Source of the DNA: Cylindrodendrum hubeiense
Taxonomy: Eukaryota; Ascomycota; Sordariomycetes; Hypocreales; Nectriaceae
Assembly: GCA_014621425.1 (NCBI GenBank)
Contig: JAANBB010000004.1
Span: 124,001 to 188,000, forward strand
Direction of reading: 5' to 3'
DNA length: 64,000 bases
Every line of letters begins with the position of its first letter. Positions within the stretch are counted from its first letter, which is position 1. Of the stretch, positions 1-10,523 are shown one piece after another. The translations under genes and the position numbers were made by a program. The notes beneath the pieces are model-generated. The model was not told the origin of the DNA. It saw only the letters and a list, made by a program, of their open reading frames with translations, and ran no database searches.

Positions 1-1038
1 TGGCCAAGTGCCATCTTGATAGCTTCGCGCGTAGCGTCTTGCAGGTCCTCCTCTGGTAGGCTAAGGAGCTTGTTGTGAGGCTCAAAGTCTGCGTCGCCGC
101 TAGGATAAAAGACTCGAGCATACATGGCTTTGAGAAATCCGAACTGGTCTCCTTCGCTCAATTCTTCCATTCCCTCCTTATAGCGGACATCGCTGGGTTG
201 GTGCGTGATTTTCCAATCCTTTTCGGTCGTCCCAGTTGCCACCTCCACACTCTTCAGAATATCTCGCTGACTAACTTTGAAGCTGGTCACATATAGACTC
301 TTGTTGTGGAATTGTGAGACCGTGACCGACTTATCATTCTCGTCTTCAGGAAGGACCTTGAGGCTCAGCAATGCCGCAACCGCACGGCCGCACTGCGGCC
401 AGGTAGACACGTTGACAGCTTTTTTTCCATTGTCATAGAATGTTGCTGCCCGATTCTTCAAATCAAACCCAAAGGTCTGGTTACCCACATTCAGGCTGTA
501 TTCATACCAGAATCCGGACACCAGGGTGATGCTAGTCATGCCTCGTTGCTCCACTTCAGCGACGTTTCCCAGAACCACTCTGCCAATCGGAATGTCTTGG
601 AGAAGGATCTCGGAGTCGTTGAAGTTGATGCTATGAGCATTTGGCATGAAATAGGGCACGCCCGCTTTCGCAGCAGCTTGTAGAAGTTTGCTGTGGGTGC
701 CTGGCGGAGCGGCAAGGGAAAGTGTGATAATCAAGAAATCTTGGCCTTTCAAAGCTGATACGATGGAATCCTGATCATCATAATCGACAACGACTCTCTT
801 TATGCCGTTCGCAAGAGGACTGTTGCTGCTCTCGCGGTTAATTGCTGTCACGGCGTGCACTCCGGTCTTGAGGATGTGCTCGGCGAAGACTCTACCGATG
901 TTTCCTCCCGCCTTGACGATGTCAGTAGCCTGTCCAGTATACCAGGGGGTTATGAGCATCACTTACACCAACAATAGCAACCTTCTGGACATGGTTGATG
1001 AACCCTTGGGGCTGATCCTTGGCGTACTTTTGCGTCAT
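1..1038 (-). CDS. NmrA-like NAD(P)-binding reductase, C-terminus cut by window edge
   Basis: An atypical short-chain dehydrogenase of the NmrA/isoflavone-reductase type; such proteins reduce small molecules or sense NAD(P). Exon 1 is 967-1038, the intron 912-966 (55 nt, GTAAGT donor, CTGAC branch site), and exon 2 runs from 911 past the left edge, so about 327 codons are visible. Splicing restores VAIVGAGGNIG, the GxGGxxG nucleotide-binding loop, around residues 21-31. Further on come the YFMPNAHSINF stretch and the SGFWYEYSLN core typical of the family. The intron lies exactly inside the glycine-rich loop. A TATA-like box lies about 116 nt upstream of the ATG. The gene is divergent from the reductase at 1860, with about 820 bp between them. 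The substrate cannot be told from sequence; the family assignment is firm. Confidence 0.88.
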
Positions 1039-1153
1039 GGTGAAACGGGATAATAAGACAAGGTATGATGAGACGGGGAATGAATTAAAGGACAGTGCCA
1101 AGAACCTCTTGGTAAGGCGAGGTGCAGAGATATACGGTGAGATATTCCCAGGG

Positions 1154-1161
1154 CTTTTATA
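1154..1161 (-). promoter_or_regulatory. TATA box upstream of the NmrA-like gene
   Basis: On the minus strand this reads TATAAAAG, about 116 nt upstream of the ATG at 1038. Spacing and sequence suit a core promoter element; there is no experimental support. Confidence 0.45.
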
Positions 1162-1859
1162 AAGCTAAATATGGATCGATTAAGTGTTCCGGTGTCATCT
1201 CGGCGGAGAACCACAGAATTGACGGTGCTTGCTTATCAAGCCAAGACTTGGGGGGGTACAGGAATCTGCAAGTACTCGACTACACCCCCTCAATCGCCTG
1301 ATTTAATCGTGAAAATAGGAGCCCCATAATATCAGTCAATCAAATAACCATCTCGCTAAGAACACAGTCGGAGCTAAAAGTCGTAGAAGCTTGGAGAAAT
1401 GCATTGCCCTTTGCGCGTGGAACACAAGATCCTCTAACTCCGTCCAAGGGTCAAGGGGTTGATGTGGGGCAGGCTATTGCAAAGGAGGTTAGCCTTCCGG
1501 TCCAAGACTTTCCTCTTCGTACTATGGATTGTACAGCAACGTTGCGGAACGGACACCCAAGTTAACTCCCTAACTCCGGGGAGCGGGCTTTCAGCTCCGC
1601 CCTGAACAGTGCAAGAATGACGTGGGTTTTGAATACAAACTTCGGGAGTGGAGAAACAGCTGACAAGTCGGCCCAGGAGCGAAAAGCCACCGAACTGCGG
1701 CATCGTCTGTCTTCTAAATCTTTCCTTTATACAGAGATTAAATTATTTAAAAGCAAGAGTTCCAAGGTCAAGAGAGAGGTGACTTCATCTGCATTAGCAA
1801 CCCGAAATAAATATTCTCGTGTCTTCTTTCTCCAATCAACGATTTCCTCCTTCATCAAC
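1162..1859. other. Intergenic region between divergent reductase genes
   Basis: About 700 bp with frequent stops on both strands and no family-like peptide. It must hold the promoter of the 1860 gene and the distal promoter of the NmrA-like gene. Shared regulation is possible but no shared operator was recognised. Confidence 0.5.
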
Positions 1860-3033
1860 ATGACCCGAGTTCTTGTCACTGGTACGACCTCCTTTCACTC
1901 ACACTCCTCCCATTGGCATCCGTAAGCTGATCACGTTTGCGCTTGAAATATAGGTGGCTCAGGTTTTGTTGCCGGTCATGTGATTGATGTTCTTCTGAAG
2001 CGGGGCCACTCCGTCATCGCGACTGTCCGGTCTGAAGACAAGGCGAAAGCAATTCGTGCCACTTACGAAGATGCCCCTCAAGGCAGTCTCGACTTTATTG
2101 TTGTCCCCGATATTGCAGTGAGCGGAGCATTTCATGAGCTTGGGTCTCTCGGCCTCGAGGCCGTCATCCATGTGGCTAGTCCGGTAAGTTGACCTGAAAT
2201 GAGCATGAGTAGAGCATATACCCTCCAATCTGATTGTGCCTGGACAGTTTACTAATAGACCTCAGTTCCACTACAATGGAACAGATCCAAAGAGAGACTT
2301 AATCGATCCAGCAGTTTTGGGCACGACAAATGTGCTTGAAGCTATAGCGGAGTCATGCCCAACCGTCAAACGCGCTGTCGTCACCTCCTCTTTTGCTGCT
2401 ATACTGAATCCGCAGCTGGCTTCTACTGGCGCGAGAAAGACATATACGGAAGCAGACTGGAGCCCGATAACTCTGAAGGACGCTTATGCAAACGGGTTGA
2501 ATGCCTACATCGCGTCCAAGGTTCTAGCTGAACAGTCGGCATGGGGATTCGTGGGCAAGAAGAAGCCCAGCTTTACCCTCTCCACTATTAATCCACCCAT
2601 GATTTATGGGCCCGTGAGACTCCCGGTCAAGTCTCTGAACTCCGTGAACACCTCAAACCAGCTGCTTGCAGAGGTCCTGACCGGCAAGCATAAAGCGGGT
2701 CTACCCCCAACTGCGCTGCCTCTCTGGGTGGACGTTCGCGACGTGGCGTTGGCACATGTTAAAGCCATGGAGCGTGAAGAGGCCGCAGGCAAACGGTTCT
2801 TCATCGCAGCCGGCTTCTACAGTAATGCAGAAATGGGCCGAGCGATTTGGGACAACTTTCCCGACCTACGGGATAGGTTGCCGGACAGGAATGAAATGGG
2901 AGGGGTTCCGAACCAGAATTTGCAGTCTTTTGGATATGACACCTCCGAGGCCGAGAAGATTTTGGACATTGAGTGGACGCCGTATGAGAAAACAGTGGTG
3001 GATTCTGTCAAGTCTCTCACTGGCCGGAAATAG
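1860..3033 (+). CDS. Dihydroflavonol-4-reductase-like / extended SDR reductase
   Basis: A NAD(P)H-dependent ketone or aldehyde reductase of the extended short-chain dehydrogenase family (dihydroflavonol reductase / Gre2-like). Exons are 1860-1881, 1954-2183 and 2266-3033, giving 339 residues, a usual length for the family. The first intron splits the Rossmann loop: exon 1 encodes MTRVLVTG and exon 2 continues GSGFVAGHV (TGGSGFVA). The second intron ends after a TACTAAT branch site and joins VASP to FHYNGTDPKRDLIDPAV, the usual family transition. Near residue 164 (YIASK, nt about 2504-2518) the Y-x3-K catalytic pair is visible, after the VVTSSFAA segment that supplies the serine. A Gre2-type methylglyoxal or ketone reductase role is possible; the natural substrate is unknown. 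It stands head-to-head with the NmrA-like reductase. Confidence 0.9.
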
Positions 3034-3577
3034 AGATACTCTCGTAGCTATGTGGATTAACAAGGACTGAAGATGATTCTACTTGCTCTGCACCTCAACT
3101 TGACTCTCCATGATGTATCTAAATTTCCACTATAGTTACAAACCAAATATTAGATATCCTTAGTAACACTTTATGACCGACTGATTACTTCTAGAGCTTG
3201 GTATCACCTGCTGTCTCTGGTGTGGAATCAGACCTATATGCTCAGTTCGTGAGTTGCGATCACTTGGATCATTGAGGATGGAAATTTTATGTCACTATCT
3301 AAAACCATGACCTCCTTCTTGTATCACACCGGATTTACTATTCTAACTAGGAAACAGCGAGGAGACCTCAGCTCCAACACTTCATTCTCGGTCAACTTAG
3401 CCCTTCAAAAATAACAAGTCAATATTCCTGCGACCATCCGAAACATGTGAGAATAACCCCCCCGTAAAGTTCTCATTCTTGAATCTTTTCCTAGATGAGG
3501 TATAGATCAAGTAGATTATATCCTATGAGGCTATACCACCAACAGTCTCTCTGCCAGATGAAAACAAGACTGTGCTA
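3034..3577. other. Intergenic region between convergent genes
   Basis: Terminator region shared by the reductase (plus) and the EthD gene (minus). It is AT-rich with no supported gene. Confidence 0.45.
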
Positions 3578-3892
3578 TCAGACTATCTCCCCAGTCAAAA
3601 GTTCGGCGTGCTTGTTGCTGAAATTCACCACATCTTCGAAGAGTCCTCCAATCTCTGGTCCTGCGAAGGCATTTTTGATTGATTCTAGGCTTTCCCAGTA
3701 CATGACAGATCCAAATGAGTATTTGGGCTCCGAGTCATCGGGCCCAGTGACAAACTTGGTTACTGTCCAACTTTTCAGGCCGTACTTGCCAAGCGTGTTT
3801 TGAACCAGCGGCATATGATGCTTGACATAATATTCGACGTTGTACTCTGCATCAGGCTCGTTGGGAAAGAATGCGTTGAGTGTGGCCGGCAT
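3578..3892 (-). CDS. EthD-domain protein (dimeric alpha-beta barrel)
   Basis: A single-exon protein of 104 residues, the normal full length for stand-alone fungal EthD proteins. The N-terminus (MPATLNAFFPNEPDAEYN) is followed by YYVKHHMPLV at about residues 21-30, the characteristic Y-x3-HMPL element, then a Gly-Leu-Lys-Ser-Trp segment and a PEIGGLFEDV segment of the second barrel half. Members form small ferredoxin-like dimers. Some act on polyketide-derived aromatics in secondary-metabolite clusters, others in ether degradation. It sits between two oxidoreductases and a Zn2Cys6 regulator, which suggests a small-molecule pathway. Its actual reaction cannot be read from sequence. Confidence 0.85.
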   Translation of the reverse strand: MPATLNAFFPNEPDAEYNVEYYVKHHMPLVQNTLGKYGLKSWTVTKFVTGPDDSEPKYSFGSVMYWESLESIKNAFAGPEIGGLFEDVVNFSNKHAELLTGEIV

Positions 3893-4952
3893 GTTGTTCG
3901 GTCAGGTGAACAGGTATTGAATCAGGCGAGGCTGATTCAAGGAAATATTGACAGACGATGAGGAAGGGGACCAGGTTTTTGATGGATGTGTGCAAGTAGT
4001 AGGAAGTACGTACGTTGTGGAAAAGCGAGATACCTGTACCAACCACAGTTATATGAATCCCACATCCCTGCCATGTGGTCAGAGGTCAACAAACGGGGAA
4101 TTATTCGGCGGCATCACCGCGCCGCCGCAAGCTGAGGCAGACGCTTTGATGCACCACGTCATTGTATGTAGACCATGCCTTAGTGCGGACAGAATACCTG
4201 ATGGGCTTCTTTCAAAATGAGACAGTCAGGCCGGGCAATCCTTAGTGATTGTCCTTGACTGAGGAGGAGCCTGCCGGTACACGGCGATAAAGCCAGGGTA
4301 AACTCCTCTTAAGTCCGTCGCCATGCGTTCAAGGCAAGGGTTAGAGTCTCAACTTGATTGCACCAATATGCGTGGTGACATGGAGTTTGTCAGCAAGAAA
4401 TACCCATTCTCATGAGTTCTTGCGACGCTTCCCCAACAGTGCTTTGTATTGGATGCGGAGCTAGTGTATGCAACAGCCGCTTAGCTAGCAGGGGGTTAAA
4501 CTCTGTCTGGGACGATTCTCTTCCAAGATCTCTAACGGGTGCCCAATTCAATCTTTTTGGTCACCATGGAAGCTTTTGCCTGCCTTCTCAGTACTTGGGC
4601 TTCATTTACATAAGAGAGATCGGTATAGCTCGCTATGCCTAAGCGGTTGCGGTCTAGACCGTGATAGATCTCGTGTCGAGACAGTGCGGATCGGCTCATC
4701 ATCATTGACCCAGAAGCATTGACCCAGAAGTTAGAGTTACAACTGCGGAACGCTAGCCTGATCAGAACAAGTCGGCTTGGCTTTGGTGGGAGTCTGTGCA
4801 TGCTCTTGCGGAGCTGCCGGGCCTACTGCTAAGCCCGAAGCAGACCCTGCTATCAGGACATATCTTCAAACAATTGAGGGACAAATGACGACGACTCAGG
4901 AGTAATCAACAAAGCACCACCTGAAAGCAACGATCCGCAATAGCACCGCATC
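3893..4952. other. Intergenic region upstream of EthD gene and regulator
   Basis: About 1.06 kb between divergently transcribed genes. Short reading frames here have no family-like features. It contains one 14-nt tandem duplication (separate entry) and presumably the promoters of both flanking genes. Confidence 0.45.
4703..4730. repeat. Two-copy 14-nt tandem repeat
   Basis: The unit CATTGACCCAGAAG occurs twice in direct succession, about 220 bp upstream of the Zn2Cys6 regulator ATG. It could be a simple replication slip or a doubled binding site. Confidence 0.8.
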
Positions 4953-6442
4953 ATGGTAAACCGCGGCCAACCGTCAAGGGATTGCCTTCCCTGCCGAAAG
5001 AGGAAACTCCGGGTACGCCTCTACATTCATCCCCTTGTTTCAATGAACATTCTAGAACTAACCCTGCATAATGATAGTGCGACCTCCTGCCCGAGGGCTG
5101 TGGGCAATGCCGGAGAGCCAGGTTACAATGTCATGGATATCGAGACCCACTGGACCTTGTCTTCCGCGACGAGACTCGATCCGCTGCGCAGAAGGTGGTC
5201 GGACGACAGAACTGGACCCTTGTCGCCCATCCAGTCGCCATGGAGCTCGGCTGGAATATACGCGCCCGATATGCCTTCTTTTCTGTCTATGTCTTCGACT
5301 TCTCGCATAGTCTCGGTTCTGTGGCTCCTTTGTATGAAAATGCTTCCGCCTCTGATCACCTGTCTGCAAGTCTCGAAGCGACCAGTTTGGCATTCATGGC
5401 CATACAATTACACACCCCTGCCTTGATGCACCTGGCCAGCTTAAGCTACCTGACCGCAATCCGGAAGCTTGGCCAGGCTATAAACGAAGTCTCAAAATTC
5501 GGAGCAGAGGAGATTCTCCAGTCCATTCTGCTTCTCGACATGTACGAGAAGATGGTCAACCGCAAACCCCAGGGATCGTCCTCGTGGATCAGTCATGCCA
5601 ATGGGGGAATGTCTCTGCTTGGCCCTCGGGTGCAACAATTCACCTCTAGCCTTACTGGCCTCCAGCTCAGTGCTCGTCTGATCACAGCTCTGACTGTCAG
5701 CTCTGGTGCCATGGCCGTTCGTGTGCCAGATGGGCTACTGGCACTGCGAAGTGACCTTGACCCTTTCATAAACACTCCCAAATGGAGTTTTACGGGCATC
5801 TTAGCACATGTGGTCAATCTGCAAGCTGATGATCGTGATGCAGGCGGAGATGGTTCAATAGACCTGGCTGAGAGAGCGGAGAGGTTGGACAACGAGCTCA
5901 GAAATTTACAGACGGCGTTGCCACAATCTTGGAGACCCCAGCACATATCTCCCATGAGGCCTGATCCACTTATTTTCAACTCTCATTATGACATATACCT
6001 AGACCACTACGTCACCCAAGTTACGAACGGCATTCGCGCCGTGCGTCTCATTCTCAACAATATTATGCTGAGGCATACTCCAGTCAGCGTGTCTAACTCC
6101 GATTCCGAAAGCGATATCATCATTCGAATTCGCTACATCACGCATCAGATTTGCGCCACGGTGCCTCAATTCATCCTACCCGAGGCACAGCCAGATAACA
6201 CAGTGCGTTTCTCGCCGCTGCAGAGTCTACAGTGCTGTACTCTGCTCGCTCCACTCTATATTACCCATCAAGTTTCGGCAGATCCACTGATGCGAGACTG
6301 GATCCAGCGTTGCCTAAAGTATATTGCGGAGGTGGGTTGCTTGAAGTTAGCAAATGATGTTGCGGGCCTGATGAAAACACCGGAGTGCTTAAACTACTGG
6401 CTAGTTTATGCTATGGTTGGTAGCTATGCATTTGCAGCATAG
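4953..6442 (+). CDS. Zn(II)2Cys6 fungal transcription factor
   Basis: A nuclear DNA-binding regulator of 474 residues with two exons, 4953-5012 and 5078-6442. The 65-nt intron falls inside the zinc cluster: exon 1 ends after DCLPCRKRKLR, and exon 2 opens with the third cysteine. Joined, the cysteines are at residues 11, 14, 21, 28, 31 and 38 (C-x2-C-x6-C-x6-C-x2-C-x6-C), with a basic first loop. The rest is alpha-helical and resembles the Fungal_trans_2 middle region, including an LQSILLLDMYEKM-like helix. The cluster begins at residue 11, with no long N-terminal tail. It lies between an EthD protein and an aldo/keto reductase and may be the local pathway regulator, which is inference from position. 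Confidence 0.9.
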
Positions 6443-8574
6443 AAGGGTGCGCACTTGCAACGTTTGACCATGAACAATAAAGCATTCCAGATTGTGTACA
6501 TTTCGGAACCGGTTCAAAAATAGATGAAGCATTAAGTTATATTGAGAGACCGCTCAAGGGATGTGCCACACTACTTTGATGAGTGTTTGTCAATGATTCA
6601 TAACTTTTACAACTGGAAGATGCCGAAACTAGGGTGGGCAGCAGACTCCTGTAGCACCAGATAAAAAGCCATAGCCCCCCACGTATAGCAATCACACCAA
6701 AGTGGGTGTGGAGACCTATATCTTGATAGTTGGCCCAACTTTGTGTGCGACTGTAGTGTGTGATCCTCGAGATATATCATCTTGATTTTCCGGCGAATAT
6801 ATGCGCAGTCAGCCTACAGCACAACATACAGTCAACCATATTATCCCACTTTGAGCCTGTTCCAGTGTGTAAGAGTTTGATCATATCCGGAGGACAAATG
6901 TGGGTTGGAGAGAAAGAGATGTGGATGAATAAAAACGTTACTGGGTGTGTAAATTTATCATTTCATAGCTCAATTAAGTGTATACACCCCCTAGATGTGC
7001 CTCTAATCTCGAAAGTCCCCCGCATTAATTGTGTAAGATATCCATTCCCAACACATAAATTGCTATGAATACGTTTATTTGATTGAGTGCAAGCAACGTG
7101 CAGTGCCGGCGGCAGATTTTCCAGTCGTAGCTATAGGGTAGGTGGCTAGAAAATGCACTGCGGGGTGGCCCAGCTAATTTCAACAGCAGCTCAAGATACT
7201 GGTAATCAGCCTGTGCATGATGACATTATCTCTATGAAGCTTGCAACTCTTAGCAATCAACCTTGACCAAGGCGTCACTCGTCAGAATCATTGGGGATTG
7301 GCAATGATTGGAGAATGTTGCGGTGGTGCATCATCTAGGGACTATTTGGGAGGCTACTAGCAGGTCAACTACGTTAGCGTGATCGCACTAGATCACGCAC
7401 GGCAGCACACCATATGATGCCGACGAGAATCACGAACGCACGCAAGAGCCCTCTGCAAAAATGGGCCAGGCCGGAGCTGGGAGACCAGGGTTGATAGCCA
7501 ACCACTGAAGGTATATTGGAAGTTGTGATCCATAACAAGGTTTGGGACTGTCTCCGACAACCCAGTTCCAGGGCTTGAAGCTGTTGCAATTATCAGCCGG
7601 GCATCGATTGGTGCATAATTCCAATTAAATTCCAATTAACAAGCCTTTGCGTGATTTGAGCTGCGAGGCTAATGATGCCAGCAATACCTCAAATACACCA
7701 CACCGCAGGCCTTAGCAGTAGTGGTTGTGGTATGGCCAAAATTTCATAAAAGTGTGTCCATATGTAGTAACTATACTTATGTGACTATCTTCTATGTGAT
7801 CGTATTTATTCTTAATTTTAATATGGCTTGAGAGGCTTGCAGCAAAATTCAAGCGCTGCGTGGAACAGCTAAAGCCCTTCGGCAGAATGCGCTTAGCGTC
7901 TTACTCTACGTCATCCGCAAGTACTTCCAGCGGTTCATTTATCTTCCTTCCGTTAAGGTAAAATGTGACGTTCTTCGTCTAAGTCACCGCCTAGGAAATT
8001 CACTCCAGGCGAAAGCAAAAAGAGTTTGAGAACCGACAGGATTCTCGATAACAGATTACTAATATTGAGGGCGCTATCACGCCACCCGACCCACATATTC
8101 GCAGATACAAAGGGAACTCAGGTTTAGTCGACGGTTGCGACACCGGGTAGCCCTCCCTGTTTCTGATGATTTGACCTATCAAGGTAGCGAGGTTAATACA
8201 TTCGAAACCTCTTTTGAGGGGGTCATGTGGAAAACGATGACGTGCTCAAGGACCCTGTATACTCAATCAAATCATGTTCACGTCGTCTCGCATTGGAATG
8301 CGCCACATGCCGCTTCGCAGGTACCATTTGATTGTTAGCCTTCGCGCTAACAAGGTATAGTCCTGGCATCAATATGCCGACTATTACGACATAGGGATTG
8401 CGTCCGTCCGGTTGATGACAAATGCTAAGAACGACGTCGACCTGACAAATATAAAGTGAACCCCAGCTGCGGAGAAGACGACTACCCATTCAAAAGTAGT
8501 AACATCCACACCCACAGTACAGCACATTTTCTCACGTCTGTTTATCTGAATTTACACACTTTCTGGACCAAGCT
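6443..8574. other. Long intergenic region, no supported gene
   Basis: About 2.1 kb between the regulator and the aldo/keto reductase. It is AT-rich, with only short open frames. The longest minus-strand frame (7393-7635, 80 codons) has no start context, signal peptide or recognisable motif. The last 130 bp carries a candidate TATA box for the downstream gene. Confidence 0.45.
8450..8457 (+). promoter_or_regulatory. TATA box of the aldo/keto reductase gene
   Basis: TATAAAGT, about 118 nt upstream of the ATG at 8575, similar in spacing to other candidate boxes in the window. Confidence 0.4.
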
Positions 8575-9581
8575 ATGTCGGACATCAAGATCATTTTTGG
8601 GGCGCTCGGTGAGGCTTGGAAGAGCGACGAGACAGGCCCCAAGGTCCTGGATATCCTCACAAAGGAAGGGATTAAGAACATTGACACGGCTAGAATCTAT
8701 GAGGGCAGTGAAGAATTGCTTGGAAAGCGAGGCGCTGCCCAAAGGTTCACCATTGATACCAAGCACCCCGGCGGGTGGAGGTCTGAGCCAGCTACGAAAG
8801 CAAACGTCCTTGAAATCGCTGAAAAAAGCCTGGGACTCATTCAGACAAAACAAGTACACGCGCTCCACTTATACTGGCCACCGAGTTGTAACTAACACAC
8901 CTTAAATAGGTTGACATATACTACCTCCACAGCCCAGATCGTAAAGCGCGACTGGAGGACACATTGGAAGGAATAAATGAGCTATACAAGCAGGGAAAGA
9001 TTAAGCGCTTCGGTCTGTCCAACTTCCTGACCAATGAAGTAGAGGACGTGATTCGAGTGGCTACGGAGAAAGGATACGTGCTTCCGACCGTGTATCAAGG
9101 CAACTACTCTGCCGTGGCACGCAAAGTCGAAGACACCCTCTTCCCCCTATTGCGCAAACATAACATCGCCTTTTACGCTTACTCGCCTATTGCCGGTGGA
9201 TTCCTGGCCAAGACACGCGCACAAGTCTTAGAGGGAGCTGCGCGTTTTGACCCTGAATCGCCAGTTGGAAAAATCTATTCAACCCTGTACAATAAGCCGA
9301 CATTTTTGGATGCACTTGACAAGTGGGGAGCGATCAGCAGCGAGAATGCGATCCCAAAGGCAGAACTGGCCTACCGCTGGATTGCCTATCACAGCGCTCT
9401 CAGCAAGGATTATGGCGATGGAATAATTGTCGGCGCTAGGACACCTGATCAGCTGACCGAGACCATTGTTGGCTTGCGCAATGGGCCCTTGCCAGAGAAA
9501 GCGGTCGAAGAAATCCAGGGTGTCTGGGATATTATTAAGGATGATGCTGGACTAGACAACTTCAACTTGAACAATGCGTGA
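8575..9581 (+). CDS. Aldo/keto reductase (aflatoxin-aldehyde-reductase-like)
   Basis: A cytosolic NADPH-dependent aldehyde/ketone reductase of 316 residues. Exons are 8575-8853 and 8910-9581; the 56-nt intron has an AACTAAC branch site. The catalytic tetrad is visible: D37 and Y42 in IDTARIY, K63 in IDTKHPGG, and H100 in DIYYLHSPD, which is created by splicing. Later family blocks include KIKRFGLSNF, the VYQGNY strand, FYAYSPIAGGFL and the cofactor-binding IIVGARTPDQL segment. The wording matches the AKR7/aflatoxin B1 aldehyde reductase branch common in fungi, whose members detoxify dialdehydes or serve secondary metabolism. It stands downstream of the Zn2Cys6 regulator on the same strand but 2.1 kb away, so it is not obviously co-transcribed. 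Confidence 0.93.
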
Positions 9582-10127
9582 GGTAGAATTCGATAGAAGC
9601 AGGCCATACCAATGCGAGGTTTAACATTAAGTCTCGACCAGTGATCAAGTTTGGTTCAAGCCGCTTCGTTAATACAATTAACCAGCTAAATGTAAATTAC
9701 TTGCTCTTGTGCTTAGCAAGGTTCTATCCCATCATGACACACCGCTAGTTATTACAATCACTCCGGCTTTTGTAATGATACTTCATTTGTATGACAATCT
9801 ATAGAGATTCAGCATATAACCCTTTTCTGCTCGTAATATTGAAGCTCTTTTCAGAGTCAACGGCACGGATGGCGATATTATTCGGCAGCTTGGCAGCTTT
9901 CGCGGCGGATCTACTTTCCAAATATCACAAGCCGACCGCCTCGTGTTCCAACACCATGCACGACACTCTCTTAATCTATATCCCATTTACGTGGCTTTCG
10001 TGAGCAAGCATTAAATAATAAGAGTAGTCAACATGGTTGTATTATACTCCACGAAATTTGGTTAGACTACATCACCGCTCCTTACTTATTGCTACAATTT
10101 GATTATCCTGTGGATCCAGACTGACAG
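9582..10127. other. Intergenic region between convergent genes
   Basis: About 550 bp of AT-rich sequence holding the 3' ends of the aldo/keto reductase and the small secreted protein gene. Nothing else was seen. Confidence 0.45.
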
Positions 10128-10523
10128 TTACGCCTTGTCCTTGTTGTTGTTCGAGCTTCCTACACTCACTCGCTCACACCTTTCGCCGCCGTCTCCATTG
10201 CCGCAGCGTAAGGGCAGCAGACAGCAGCCGTCGTCCGCAAACTGCTCCAGTCCATTGGCGCCTTCGCCAAGGGACACACAGTCAGGTCCGTCAGGGAAAC
10301 CGCAACTATTTGGTGGTCATCTGGTTAGCGAGCGACTTTTATGAGCTAAGGTCATTATCAAAAAGAGAAATCCTTCGGATTGAAAGTTGCGTGAGAAGGG
10401 CATACGGCCCAGAATAATGAGATTGAAGGGACTGGAGAGTTAGGCAACTTGAAAGGTGTTGCACACTTACCCATTTTGGGCGAAAACACCAGCGACAAAG
10501 GCAAGTACGATGAAGAACTTCAT
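10128..10523 (-). CDS. Small secreted cysteine-rich protein (knottin-like spacing)
   Basis: A predicted 76-residue secreted protein. Exon 1 is 10471-10523 and exon 2 is 10128-10305, separated by a 165-nt intron (GTAAGT donor, CTAAC branch site). Exon 1 encodes MKFFIVLAFVAGVFAQNG, a clear signal peptide with cleavage expected near AFAQ-like residues 15-16. Exon 2 supplies a mature chain of about 60 residues with six cysteines spaced C-x7-C-x17-CC-x5-C-x8-C, the C..C..CC..C..C order of inhibitor-cystine-knot folds. The C-terminus is Ser/Asn/Lys-rich. The phase-2 junction restores AAT-GGT-TGC in frame. Such proteins are typical fungal effectors, antimicrobial peptides or surface proteins; no specific family was recognised. 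Two further secreted-protein genes follow within 4 kb. Confidence 0.72.

Noticed and set aside
7374..7635. Three overlapping minus-strand frames
   Set aside because: They are short, have no signal peptide or conserved motif, and sit in AT-rich intergenic sequence.
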